Assembly (NCBI GenBank): GCA_910577735.1
Contig: CAJTOO010000042.1
Location: forward strand, 1-16,624
Reading direction: 5' to 3'
From: an uncultured Lachnospiraceae bacterium
GTDB lineage: Bacteria > Bacillota > Clostridia > Lachnospirales > Lachnospiraceae
DNA: 16,624 bases
The notes under the pieces are model-generated. The model did not search any database, was not told where the DNA came from, and worked only from the letters and a program-made list of their open reading frames with translations. This document shows, piece after piece, positions 6,586 through 13,845 of the stretch (position 1 is its first letter; every line of letters begins with the position of its first letter). A program made the position numbers and the translations under genes.

Positions 6586-7191
6586 TTACCGCATTCCCAT
6601 AGCCGCCCGCCAGTGACTTTCTGCCGATCCGCTTTCGGAACCATGTCTCTCGCTCATAAAGTCCCAATATGCCCGCATACTATACTGATAATATGCCGCC
6701 AGTTTTTGTTGCCCCAGCCGTCTCATATCGCTGATCTGCTTTTGGAACATATCCATAAAGTCTGCTCTGTCATGCAGACCCATCTCTCCTGTCTCTGGCG
6801 GGAGGGAAGAAAGACCCCCGTTTTTATCTACGCCAAGATGCGCTTCCAAAGCCCGCATCTCCACAACTGTTGCACATTTCGGATTGATCTTATTGATATG
6901 TATGGTCTGTTCAAATTCATCACCATTCTCATCAACACCTTTTGCAATGACTGTCGGATCATCTTCTGTGGAACCCTCTGCATATTTAATATAATAAGAC
7001 AATCCTGTGCCATTGGCACCAGAATACAGCATATCCTCTGTTTTCATATAAATCGTAATTCTGTTGGGACTTGCCTTTATCCCATTCGTTACCTGCTCGT
7101 TAAAACTTTTGCCTGTCCTATCCGACTGCGGCTTTCTCGCCCCATATCCTGCAGGCAGGCCGCCTGCCGCCCCGATTCCGCTAATGCCCAT
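6586..7191 (-). CDS. Uncharacterised 'MGISGIG' protein
   Basis: This 201-aa protein of unknown function starts MGISGIGAAGGLPAGYG, followed by a basic low-complexity stretch. The ATG at 7191 is chosen because GGAGGG lies 7 nt upstream; a GTG further upstream (7206) would place that site inside the gene. The middle contains NRITIYMKTEDMLYSGANG, then a beta-rich VIAKGVDENGDEFEQTIHIN segment and VVEMRALEAHLG. The last third is helical, with QKLAAYYQYSMRAYWDFMSE. There is no signal peptide or membrane helix. It is first in a two-gene transcript with the 514-aa PPC-like protein, behind the conserved ECF-type promoter module (7225-7303), and the pair is closed by the hairpin at 4820-4853. The shared N-terminus and promoter tie it to the product of 1148-1792. 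Confidence 0.78.
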   Translation of the reverse strand: MGISGIGAAGGLPAGYGARKPQSDRTGKSFNEQVTNGIKASPNRITIYMKTEDMLYSGANGTGLSYYIKYAEGSTEDDPTVIAKGVDENGDEFEQTIHINKINPKCATVVEMRALEAHLGVDKNGGLSSLPPETGEMGLHDRADFMDMFQKQISDMRRLGQQKLAAYYQYSMRAYWDFMSERHGSESGSAESHWRAAMGMR

Positions 7192-7224
7192 CTTTATGCC
7201 CTCCACATAGTATCCGTTACTTTT

Positions 7225-7303
7225 TGATATAAGGATTTCTCTTTCAATAATCGAGGAAACCTGTTATCTACTAATAATACGAACCAGCCCTCAAAAAAGT
7301 TTC
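7225..7303 (-). promoter_or_regulatory. ECF-type promoter and conserved leader, copy B
   Basis: Minus-strand GAAACTTTTTT (plus 7293-7303) and CGTATTATTAG (from 7281 down) are 17 bp apart. The block aligns without gaps to copy A at 1820-1898. The most constant stretch is from GAAAC to AGGTTTCC, covering promoter and first transcribed bases; the later leader up to TATATCA is also kept. The ribosome site of the 6586-7191 gene follows about 20 nt downstream. Confidence 0.6.
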
Positions 7304-7478
7304 GAGCAGATAAATTCAAGTTTCGCCGCTTCATGGGAAAGCACAGACCATTACTCCCGCCTACCCATGGAGGACGAGGAAAGACAAGGCGGGGGGGGAT
7401 AGTTAACACCTATCACCACCGCCCTATTTTGGACTTTCATTTTCCAGTCTTTTTCTGAGGAACCTATGCACAGCGGAA

Positions 7479-8189
7479 TCAGCTGTCGGAGCTGATTCTT
7501 TGCACTTCAAAAAACACACCATCCCATGGAATAATCAGAGTATTTTCGTCCTTTATATAAAAAGTATCACCGATACCGCTTGCATTTTCTATGGCCACTA
7601 CCTGAATAGAATCTCTGGAAATTCCCAGCGTTTCCAGACTAGTGCCTTGATAGATGGATGAAAAATCATCTGCGGTCTGAGTGCTTTCGCAATATTGGGG
7701 GGAATCCAGACGGTGCTGGTCATCATATATAGCATAATCTTTAAAATATTCAAAACGGGTTCCCACCAGCGCAGAGCAATCTTCCTCTGACATGGCACTG
7801 TAGGCGCCAAAAGTTGATGAAGTTATCTGCCAGGTTCCCAAATAGGAGGGGGAAGAAGAGGATACATCTGGGGTTGGAGCGTCAGTTTCAGCCTCAGTTT
7901 CAGTTTCAGCTTCAGTTTCCACTTTTTCGGGGACAGACTGGTTTTGGGCTTCCTGTGCTGGGGCTTCCTGTGCTGGGGCTTCCTGTACTGGGGCTTCCTG
8001 TGCTGGATTTTCTCTTGCAATCGGTTCTGTAACAGGAAGTATTGACTGTTGCTGATTGTTACTTCCGCATCCTGTTATGCTACAGGATAATACCAGTATA
8101 AAGCCAATCAGTAAAACGATATCTTTCCGGTCAATGACAGACAGGGGGAATGTAATGGAAAATTTCTTTTTGAAATAATTTTTTTTCAT
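7479..8189 (-). CDS. Predicted lipoprotein with Pro/Ala/Gln/Glu repeat linker
   Basis: The 236-aa product has a basic N-terminus, a hydrophobic segment (about 23-38) and the lipobox ITGC with Cys at residue 41, so it should be lipid-anchored on the outer face of the membrane. A linker follows (about 45-105) made of PAQEA-type repeats and Glu-Thr-Ala-Glu repeats, which would hold the C-terminal domain away from the membrane. The C-terminal domain (about 115-236) has YLGTWQITSSTFGAYSAMS and ends in beta-rich FYIKDENTLIIPWDGVFFEV. This GTW start resembles small lipocalin-like or META-like domains of Clostridia lipoproteins, but no family is certain. AGGAG precedes the ATG, and a separate SigA promoter lies at 8247-8275. 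It is a monocistronic unit set among the GIG-family genes. Confidence 0.85.
   Translation of the reverse strand: MKKNYFKKKFSITFPLSVIDRKDIVLLIGFILVLSCSITGCGSNNQQQSILPVTEPIARENPAQEAPVQEAPAQEAPAQEAQNQSVPEKVETEAETETEAETDAPTPDVSSSSPSYLGTWQITSSTFGAYSAMSEEDCSALVGTRFEYFKDYAIYDDQHRLDSPQYCESTQTADDFSSIYQGTSLETLGISRDSIQVVAIENASGIGDTFYIKDENTLIIPWDGVFFEVQRISSDS
7883..7918. repeat. Six 6-bp tandem units inside the lipoprotein gene
   Basis: Six consecutive units of CAGTTT (variants CAGCCT and CAGCTT) encode alternating Glu-Thr / Glu-Ala pairs of the lipoprotein linker. The unit is a multiple of three, so changes in copy number keep the frame. Confidence 0.9.
7946..8005. repeat. Four 15-bp tandem units inside the lipoprotein gene
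   Basis: Four consecutive 15-bp units GGGCTTCCTGTGCTG, with one base change in the third, encode the PAQEA / PVQEA repeats of the linker. High identity suggests recent expansion and likely length variation between strains. Confidence 0.93.
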
Positions 8190-8246
8190 TTTGTTGTTAC
8201 TCCTCTCATACCTTTAAGTTCTGATATATTGGTTTGTACCGGAAAA

Positions 8247-8275
8247 ATTATACCATGCTCAATTATGAAAAGCAA
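8247..8275 (-). promoter_or_regulatory. SigA promoter of the 7479-8189 lipoprotein gene
   Basis: Minus-strand TTGCTT (8270-8275), 17-bp spacer, TATAAT (8247-8252). The ATG is about 57 nt further on. This separates the lipoprotein gene from its GIG-family neighbours in regulation. Confidence 0.7.
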
Positions 8276-8601
8276 TTTCCGTTCTAAGTCCATTCCGTCT
8301 CCACTACTGCGGCGGCTGTCGGTAGGTTTTGCGGGGGCTCTGCCCCTCACCCCTTTTGGACGCAGTATCATTCCCGTACTGAATGCCATGTGCGATTGGG
8401 GCGCAGGCTTTTTGGACGGGCTGGACATCCAGTCGCCATGCTGCACAAAAAAATCAGCAGGAGAGCCTTGACTGGCTTTTCTGTTGTTCTTTTCATAACT
8501 GTATATCCGGCTCCAATGAGAAAACCCCGACATGGATTCCCATAACTATCTATCAATGCTTTTTTCGGCTGGTAACGGAAAAGGGGTAGATTTGTTTCCT
8601 G
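8276..8601. other. Intergenic GC-rich segment, no supported gene
   Basis: Open frames exist on both strands (for example minus 8186-8533), but none has a ribosome site or recognisable domain. The centre is GC-richer than its surroundings and holds a GGGGC-TCT-GCCCC hairpin (8334-8346). One minus-strand frame contains a short hydrophobic run ending ATGC like a lipobox, but it stops soon after. The composition suggests a remnant of imported DNA; no element ends are visible. Confidence 0.3.
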
Positions 8602-9204
8602 CTATGCTTTTGCGTCAAAACTATTTTGCATATCTTCCACATTCACCGCTTCTTCGCCTGCCAGCGGAATCCCTCTCTTGGCATTTCCCCATGCCTCATT
8701 ATAGATCATACACATTTCCGTCTGTCTGGAAGCCTCCGCATTGGTGGTATACATCGTCCACCCATTATTGGAATAAGTCGCCACCATTTCCCCGTTCTTA
8801 TCATAAAACTCTAGGTAATCGCTGCTGCCCGATGGCTGCTTCCTATATTTTACCTTCCCTTCCAACAGCGTTGCCACAAAATCTATCGGCTTAAGCACAT
8901 TCTTCCTATTTTTAGAAACAGCCTTTAGGCCGGAAGTGATGATTCCCTTTCTGTCCGGGGACACTTCCGATGTGTAGCTTTTCATCAGTCTGTTAAACCC
9001 TTCGGATTTATTCTGGAACTGCCCTTTTGCAAAATCCTCATAAGCCTGTTCTCTGATCTGCTTCCGGTATTCCTCATCACTGATGCCGCTTTTCTTTTTG
9101 GAGAAAACATATTTATCATTGAAGTCGGGCAGATGGATACCACCTATGCTTCCTGTTCCTGAAAAATATCTGTTCTGCAATGTACTGTTCGAATTGACCT
9201 GCAT
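8602..9204 (-). CDS. Uncharacterised protein, paralogue of the 3350-3889 product
   Basis: This 200-aa protein of unknown function starts MQVNSNSTLQNRYFSGTG, without a signal peptide or membrane helix. It shares a domain with the protein at 3350-3889: a helical N-terminal half ending SYTSEVSPDR, then a basic helix, a YDKNGEMVATYSNNGW beta segment, an Ala/Glu helix and the terminal FDAKA. A GAGGG ribosome site lies about 10 nt upstream. It follows the gene at 9242-9931 after 37 nt, so both are on one transcript. The other paralogue is 5 kb away beside an AraC gene, which shows that this family has been copied within the region. No function can be assigned. Confidence 0.8.
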   Translation of the reverse strand: MQVNSNSTLQNRYFSGTGSIGGIHLPDFNDKYVFSKKKSGISDEEYRKQIREQAYEDFAKGQFQNKSEGFNRLMKSYTSEVSPDRKGIITSGLKAVSKNRKNVLKPIDFVATLLEGKVKYRKQPSGSSDYLEFYDKNGEMVATYSNNGWTMYTTNAEASRQTEMCMIYNEAWGNAKRGIPLAGEEAVNVEDMQNSFDAKA

Positions 9205-9241
9205 TATTTCACCCTCCCCTGTAAATTTCCTGATTTGTCCA

Positions 9242-9931
9242 TCATCTCCCTGTTTTTCGATTCTTGAACGCTGCCAAAAACTTTTCTCTTGTCTGCTCCA
9301 TTATTGACACTGCCGAATCCCGATTCTCTGTATCAAAAAGCGAAATCATGTCTTGTGTTTTTCCTTCATTTCGGGAACCGTTTCTATTGAAATACCATGA
9401 ACTGTCCGGATTTTCAAATGCTCTGTTTGTCTGCTGACAGGCAATATATCCTTCCAAATTTGCCAGGCGCATCTTAAGAGCCTCATCCAGTCCGGCCAAA
9501 TCTTCGTCAAGCGTCAGCGACCTTCTCCCCGTAAGTTCATAGGAAACTTCACGGTCTCCATTTTCATGTTCTTTTACGATTTCATGATAACGGGCCTCAT
9601 ATGTATCCATAATTGATTTCATTACATCTTCCACATTATAGTTTCCATCTTGTAATGTCTGGCTGCTGATTCCCCTCATTGCCGTATAATGTTCCCATGC
9701 TACCTCATTTGTATTTTGTATTTTCAGCTCCCTTGCATTGACATAATCCGAATCAGGCTCAAATTTGTTTATCATTTCCCGCAGCATATTTCGCCCCTCA
9801 TCAGAAATAAAGAGATTAGCCGGACGTTCCGCCACCTTCCTTTCTGTATTCGCAGCAGGCGCCTTTTCCTGCACATGATTTGCAACAGCCCCCATATAAC
9901 AATAGTTACTTCCAATTCCATTCATGCTCAT
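9242..9931 (-). CDS. Uncharacterised 'MSMNGIG' family protein
   Basis: This 229-aa protein of unknown function starts MSMNGIGSNYCYMGAV, closely matching the start of the protein at 1148-1792. A disordered Ala/Glu stretch follows to about residue 35. The body is mostly helical and charged: ISDEGRNMLREMINKFEPDS, then a segment with YEARYHEIVKEHENGDREV, and EALKMRLANLEGYIACQQ. It ends in a basic tail (KFLAAFKNRKTGR). There is no signal peptide or membrane helix. GGAGGG lies 9 nt upstream of the ATG. It leads a two-gene transcript with 8602-9204. The promoter was not identified with confidence; the upstream 250 nt contain a very short Lys/Glu-rich frame and a 12-bp direct repeat. Confidence 0.8.
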   Translation of the reverse strand: MSMNGIGSNYCYMGAVANHVQEKAPAANTERKVAERPANLFISDEGRNMLREMINKFEPDSDYVNARELKIQNTNEVAWEHYTAMRGISSQTLQDGNYNVEDVMKSIMDTYEARYHEIVKEHENGDREVSYELTGRRSLTLDEDLAGLDEALKMRLANLEGYIACQQTNRAFENPDSSWYFNRNGSRNEGKTQDMISLFDTENRDSAVSIMEQTREKFLAAFKNRKTGR

Positions 9932-9966
9932 TTTATAATACCCTCCATCTTTGTTACAACACTTCC

Positions 9967-10053
9967 TCAGTCCTTCAGATCCGCCTCTGCCTTTTTCTCC
10001 GTGCGCCTCTCGGCAGCCTTTTCTACGGCTGCTTTCTTCTCTTTCCTGATCAT
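9967..10053 (-). CDS. Possible 28-aa Lys/Glu/Ala-rich leader peptide
   Basis: An ATG at 10053 opens 28 codons (start MIRKEKKAAVEKAAERRTEK) ending 35 nt before the ATG of the GIG-family gene. The peptide is a regular charged helix. The upstream sequence AAGAAGAA is only a weak ribosome site. It could be a real small protein, a translated leader or the tail of a lost gene; support is limited to composition and position. Confidence 0.3.
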   Translation of the reverse strand: MIRKEKKAAVEKAAERRTEKKAEADLKD

Positions 10054-10151
10054 TTCTTCTTACTTTTTATATCGGCAGAATTTTGGCACAGTCAGCCTCG
10101 ATGGAACGAAACCCTATTGGAAAGGGAACGAAATCTTTTTCTTGTCCACAA

Positions 10152-10175
10152 AGTTCATATATTAGTTCATATATT
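10152..10175. repeat. Two perfect 12-bp direct repeats
   Basis: AGTTCATATATT occurs twice in direct tandem, 11-35 nt past the stop of the 489-aa lipoprotein gene. No hairpin terminator is seen there. It may be a site for a regulator or simply a slipped repeat. Confidence 0.6.
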
Positions 10176-10185
10176 ATATTCAGCA

Positions 10186-11655
10186 CTAAATAATGTTTGT
10201 ATTTACTTCAGCAGCGAAAATTTTGCTGCATAATTCTGTATATTCATCATATGAAATTTCAGCTCCATTCAATGTATATTTGATTCCAGCTTCTGCATTA
10301 TTGGGGTCAAATTCCTCACCGAAATTCATTTCTGCAGTTATGTTATCAGCTCCTTCAAATTTTTCCATATGGTAAAATTCAAATCCTGCACTCGATCTGT
10401 TGCTGTACATAATCCATACGGCTCCATTATAATAGGTATAAGAAAGAATGAGAACAGTGCCCTCTCCTGCAGCAAATTCATATACTTTGTCATCACGCGC
10501 ATCAAGGTATATTCCACCATAAGGCCCGTTAATAATCAGTTCGTTTTCTCCATCGTTGTCAAGATCGACTTTCTCGCCAATAGAATATGCATCCCCTTCC
10601 TCAGAATTCATATTTAAATCGCTCATAGAAAATGTCGATGCCGAATCTTCAAAGTCAACTGCGTCTGCCAATCCATTGATAAAGGCATCTAATAGTTCAT
10701 CTGCCGCTGCTTGCGAACCTGTATCCGCAGCATCCTGTATATTGCTTTCCTGCTGGTTTTCTGGGAAAGCATCTATGTTAGGAACGTCTGAGGTTTTGTA
10801 AAATCTGTATTCACTTAATCCTGCAAAATCAAGCCATTCCTGACCAAAAATGGTTACGACTGCGATGTCCTCCTCCAATTTTATGACTCCATTCATCTCA
10901 TTTCCACCAGGACCTGTTGCTGTAAATTCCAACCCTTCTTCCGTAATTTTTCCCGCACCATCATAAAACGCCCAGAGCCTGAATAAATCTATCTGAATCT
11001 GATAAGTTGCATCATCATTTTTCTTTATTTCTAATGCCGGCTCGTCGACATCATAACTATTATATTCGCCCTCATACTCATATACGTCCGTCCTCACCTC
11101 TGTTTTCTTTGTGGCATGATATAAAAATTGCGCCTCTTCAAACCCTGCTTCTCCGTAATACACATTGATTTCATCCGTACTATATTCTAAAACATAATAG
11201 CTAAAGTTAACTGTATCGTCAGAAAATACCTGTTCGGGGTACTTTACATATATCCGGTTATTTTCTATGGTTTCTATATTAGATGAATCAGCTAAAAAGC
11301 GATAGGAAGATTCCGATTCATAGTCGGAAATATCATATCCACCGGATGATTTTTGAATCATTAACTTACCGGTTCCATAATCCGATAAATATTCATATTC
11401 TCCTGTCAGGTGTTCCAATTCTGCCAAATCTGAACCGGCAATATTATCTTCCCGTGTTTTCTGAACTTCACTAGTGCTGCCGCTTGGTTGTGCAGTGCTG
11501 CTTGGCACATTCGTTTGAGCGTATTCTGAATTCTTTGCTTTCCCACACGATGAAAGTGTTAATAAAGCCGCTCCCAGTATCGTTGCCATGACCGCTTTTT
11601 TCATGACTGATTTTCCATTTACATGCCGACCCTTAAGTAAAATGCTTTGTACCAC
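10186..11655 (-). CDS. Large predicted lipoprotein next to the LytTR system
   Basis: The 489-aa product has a basic n-region, a hydrophobic segment and the lipobox LSSC with Cys at about residue 37. The GTG at 11655 is chosen because AGGAGG lies 9 nt upstream; the internal ATG before MKKAVMA has no ribosome site, though it would give a more usual signal length. After a Ser/Thr/Gln linker come two successive beta-rich domains of about 100 residues, each opening with a GEY motif (TGEYEYLSDYGTGKLMI at about 84; YEGEYNSYDVDEPALEI at about 194), suggesting an internal duplication. A second linker leads to a C-terminal domain (about 320-489) containing VDLDNDGENELII, an acidic loop typical of calcium-binding or VCBS-like repeats. 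It should sit on the outer face of the membrane. It is probably controlled by the adjacent response regulator through the direct repeats at 11727-11763. Confidence 0.85.
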   Translation of the reverse strand: MVQSILLKGRHVNGKSVMKKAVMATILGAALLTLSSCGKAKNSEYAQTNVPSSTAQPSGSTSEVQKTREDNIAGSDLAELEHLTGEYEYLSDYGTGKLMIQKSSGGYDISDYESESSYRFLADSSNIETIENNRIYVKYPEQVFSDDTVNFSYYVLEYSTDEINVYYGEAGFEEAQFLYHATKKTEVRTDVYEYEGEYNSYDVDEPALEIKKNDDATYQIQIDLFRLWAFYDGAGKITEEGLEFTATGPGGNEMNGVIKLEEDIAVVTIFGQEWLDFAGLSEYRFYKTSDVPNIDAFPENQQESNIQDAADTGSQAAADELLDAFINGLADAVDFEDSASTFSMSDLNMNSEEGDAYSIGEKVDLDNDGENELIINGPYGGIYLDARDDKVYEFAAGEGTVLILSYTYYNGAVWIMYSNRSSAGFEFYHMEKFEGADNITAEMNFGEEFDPNNAEAGIKYTLNGAEISYDEYTELCSKIFAAEVNTNII

Positions 11656-11690
11656 TTCTGCTATCCTCCTGTAATATGATTAACACCATA

Positions 11691-11763
11691 TTTATATCAC
11701 AGTGCGAAGTCATATAAAATACACCCTGTATAAACAACACAGATTTTGCATAAACGACACAGA
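11691..11763 (-). promoter_or_regulatory. Lipoprotein promoter with candidate LytTR-binding direct repeats
   Basis: Two 17-nt direct repeats (11727-11743 and 11747-11763, consensus TGyATAAACrACACAGA) start 20 bp apart, about two helical turns. On the minus strand each contains a GTTTAT core with a T-rich flank, close to the GTT core of LytTR/AgrA sites. A TATAAA -10 box lies at 11691-11696 with no good -35, as expected when an activator bound at the repeats replaces it. Confidence 0.55.
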
Positions 11764-11765
11764 AA

Positions 11766-12470
11766 TCAATCATCAAACCACATTCTCCATTTAAAAAACT
11801 CCTTCTTAAACTCTTTACTATGAATCCTTCCAATTACTACCTTTAAGCCGTTACAAAGCATAACTTCATGACTGTTTACCTTTTCAATATATTTTAAATT
11901 GACAATATATGACCTATGTATCTGAAAAAAGCCAAACCGGGATAAGCTTTGTGCGGCTTCAGATATCTGTCCTTCGCATAAATGTTCACTGCCATCCAAC
12001 ATGAGATATCTTAGTTTTCTTCCATTTGTCTCAACAAGCAGAAGTTCATTCAGGCTTATCTTGATGTGAATCCCGGCGGTATCATTACAAGATACAATCC
12101 GATCCTGAATTCTAGTTTTCAGGAAAAAATCAATCGCCTCATTAATTTCCTCTAAATGCCTTTTATCAATATATCTGAAAGCATTCACTCTATAACCCAA
12201 TCTGGCTAACTCTGTGTGGGATGTTAAAAAACAAACTTTACATTTGTTTCCAAGATTCATCAACTGTTCCGCTACTTCAAAACCATCTTCCCCTTCTGCA
12301 AGTTCAATATCCAAAAACAGCAGATCTGCATCTGCATTCTTCATAAAATCTTTTCCGCTGTTATATGCATTGATTTGTGATGAAATATTCTTATCCCTGC
12401 AATATTTTTCGATAATAGTCCGTATCTTATCTCTCCATACTGCTTCATCTTCTACAATACCTATTTTCAT
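11766..12470 (-). CDS. LytTR family response regulator
   Basis: The 234-aa product is a two-domain AgrA/LytR-type regulator. The receiver domain (about 1-120) has the acidic cluster EDE at 7-9, phospho-acceptor Asp at about 54 in LLFLDIEL, a conserved Thr in FLTSHTE, and a Lys in YIDKRH. The LytTR DNA-binding domain (about 140-232) has LLLVETNGRKLRYLM, SLSRFGFFQIHRSYIVNL and a final GLKVVIGR segment. The ATG at 12470 has GGAGAG 5 nt upstream; an in-frame extension to 12590 lies inside the kinase gene and is rejected. It overlaps the kinase gene by 26 nt, so the two are translationally coupled. The likely targets are the adjacent lipoprotein promoter and possibly its own operon (inference). 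Confidence 0.95.
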   Translation of the reverse strand: MKIGIVEDEAVWRDKIRTIIEKYCRDKNISSQINAYNSGKDFMKNADADLLFLDIELAEGEDGFEVAEQLMNLGNKCKVCFLTSHTELARLGYRVNAFRYIDKRHLEEINEAIDFFLKTRIQDRIVSCNDTAGIHIKISLNELLLVETNGRKLRYLMLDGSEHLCEGQISEAAQSLSRFGFFQIHRSYIVNLKYIEKVNSHEVMLCNGLKVVIGRIHSKEFKKEFFKWRMWFDD

Positions 12471-13773
12471 TGTTTCTCTCCTCTGCTTTGGCAGTTGGTA
12501 TAGCGATACTGATTTGAAACAACACTTCTCTGTTTTCCACGATAGATTCCATATAACATTCACCGCGATACTTTTCAACAGTCGCCACAATATTTTTCAG
12601 ACCAAAGCCATGATTTTCTTTATCATTTTTAGATGTCATAAAGAAATCTGTTTTTGTATTGATTCTTTTGGCTGTACTGTTACTGACAACAATAAAAATT
12701 TCTTCCTTATGTTCTACAAGTTCAACCCGTATTTTGGGAACATCTGCTTTTATCGCTGCTTCAAAAGCGTTTTGCAATATATTACCCATCAATGTGGTAA
12801 TATCAAACATCTCAAGAGGCATTTTTCCGGTCAGCTTTCCCAAAACAGTAAACTCTATATTTTCCTTTACCGCCAAATATAAATAGTAATTAACAATAAT
12901 ATCGAGAAAACTATCTCCCGTATGAATCTTTAAATCAAACACATCCTGAATATTCCAGATCGTATCTATGTACTCTTTGGCTTCTTCTGTCTTTTTTTCA
13001 TTTATTAACTCTCTGACAACACCAATATGATTTACCAAATCATGCTTAAAGCGCCGTACAGCTGCCGACTGCTGTAGCTGGTAATCATACTGCTGCTTTT
13101 GCATATACATAAAAGATTGAAGTTCCCTGTTTTGCCTGTCTGACAATACATTTTGAATCGCAAGGTCAAGGGTAAGAAAGATGGAATAAATCACACCTGC
13201 TATACTGATCAAGAATACTGCATAGGCATCCCAGCCATACATCGCATGATTTTCGTCAAAGAAAACAAAAACAAAATTGTAGAACATTTGAAAAATGCTA
13301 CCCTGTATCAAAAGCGCAAACTTATACTTAAAATTTATATCGCACAAATATACGTCATTTTTCCTAAAGAGCCGCAAGTATATCAGAAAGTACACCAGAA
13401 ATGAGAACAGATAGGCAGGTTCCATCCACCATGTTATATCTGTGCCCGCACCCCCTCCGCCAATTAACACAATCTGAATCAACATAACGCTAAATGTATC
13501 AATGATTCCAGTGAAATACATGAGGGCGGCACTTAATAGAAGCAGATGTCCCAGACTATCCTCGAAAAATAAACATATGGCAAACACACTCCAAATTATG
13601 TAAACAATCGGAGAATTTATATCAAAATACGCGTTGAAAGCACCCGCAAATAGCACAACCAACACAGACGCACTAAGAAAAATTCGGGGTTTTCTTGGTG
13701 TCAGCCTGAATCCAAAATATAGGATAAACAGATATATTACATAATTTAAAATGTTGTCTACGATATAGATCAT
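12445..13773 (-). CDS. AgrC-like sensor histidine kinase (GHKL ATPase)
   Basis: The product (442 aa from ATG 13773, 446 from ATG 13785) is an AgrC/VirS-type kinase. The ATG at 13773 is preferred because GGAG lies 6 nt upstream. Six or so membrane segments fill residues about 5-205, with a short loop containing Gly repeats and Trp-Trp. A coiled-coil linker rich in Gln leads to the phosphorylation site RRFKHDLVNH (His at about 244). The GHKL ATPase follows, with the N box GNILQNAFEAA (about 330-340) and the glycine motif NHGFGLKNI (about 387). No agrB or agrD-like peptide gene is seen nearby, so the signal is probably not a self-made cyclic peptide; an envelope cue is possible. It lies about 70 nt after the LtaS-like gene with no terminator between. 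Confidence 0.93.
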   Translation of the reverse strand: MIYIVDNILNYVIYLFILYFGFRLTPRKPRIFLSASVLVVLFAGAFNAYFDINSPIVYIIWSVFAICLFFEDSLGHLLLLSAALMYFTGIIDTFSVMLIQIVLIGGGGAGTDITWWMEPAYLFSFLVYFLIYLRLFRKNDVYLCDINFKYKFALLIQGSIFQMFYNFVFVFFDENHAMYGWDAYAVFLISIAGVIYSIFLTLDLAIQNVLSDRQNRELQSFMYMQKQQYDYQLQQSAAVRRFKHDLVNHIGVVRELINEKKTEEAKEYIDTIWNIQDVFDLKIHTGDSFLDIIVNYYLYLAVKENIEFTVLGKLTGKMPLEMFDITTLMGNILQNAFEAAIKADVPKIRVELVEHKEEIFIVVSNSTAKRINTKTDFFMTSKNDKENHGFGLKNIVATVEKYRGECYMESIVENREVLFQISIAIPTAKAEERNNENRYCRR

Positions 13774-13845
13774 ATTTATCTCCATAATTCTGCCGTTTCC
13801 TGACTGTCACCTCTACCCTGTCCCCCGCTCTGTTTTCTTCTCCCA

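Noticed and set aside
7476..7498. Perfect 9-bp hairpin GAATCAGCT/AGCTGATTC at the end of the lipoprotein gene
   Set aside because: It overlaps the stop codon and no T run follows on the minus strand, so it is not a convincing terminator.
8186..8533. 115-codon minus-strand frame upstream of the small lipoprotein
   Set aside because: It contains the lipoprotein promoter and ribosome site, has no start signal and no similarity that I recognise.
10068..10076. GCCGATATA resembling a SigD -10 box on the minus strand
   Set aside because: The -35 position has CTGA rather than TAAA, and the 17-bp AAAC element of the other GIG promoters is missing.
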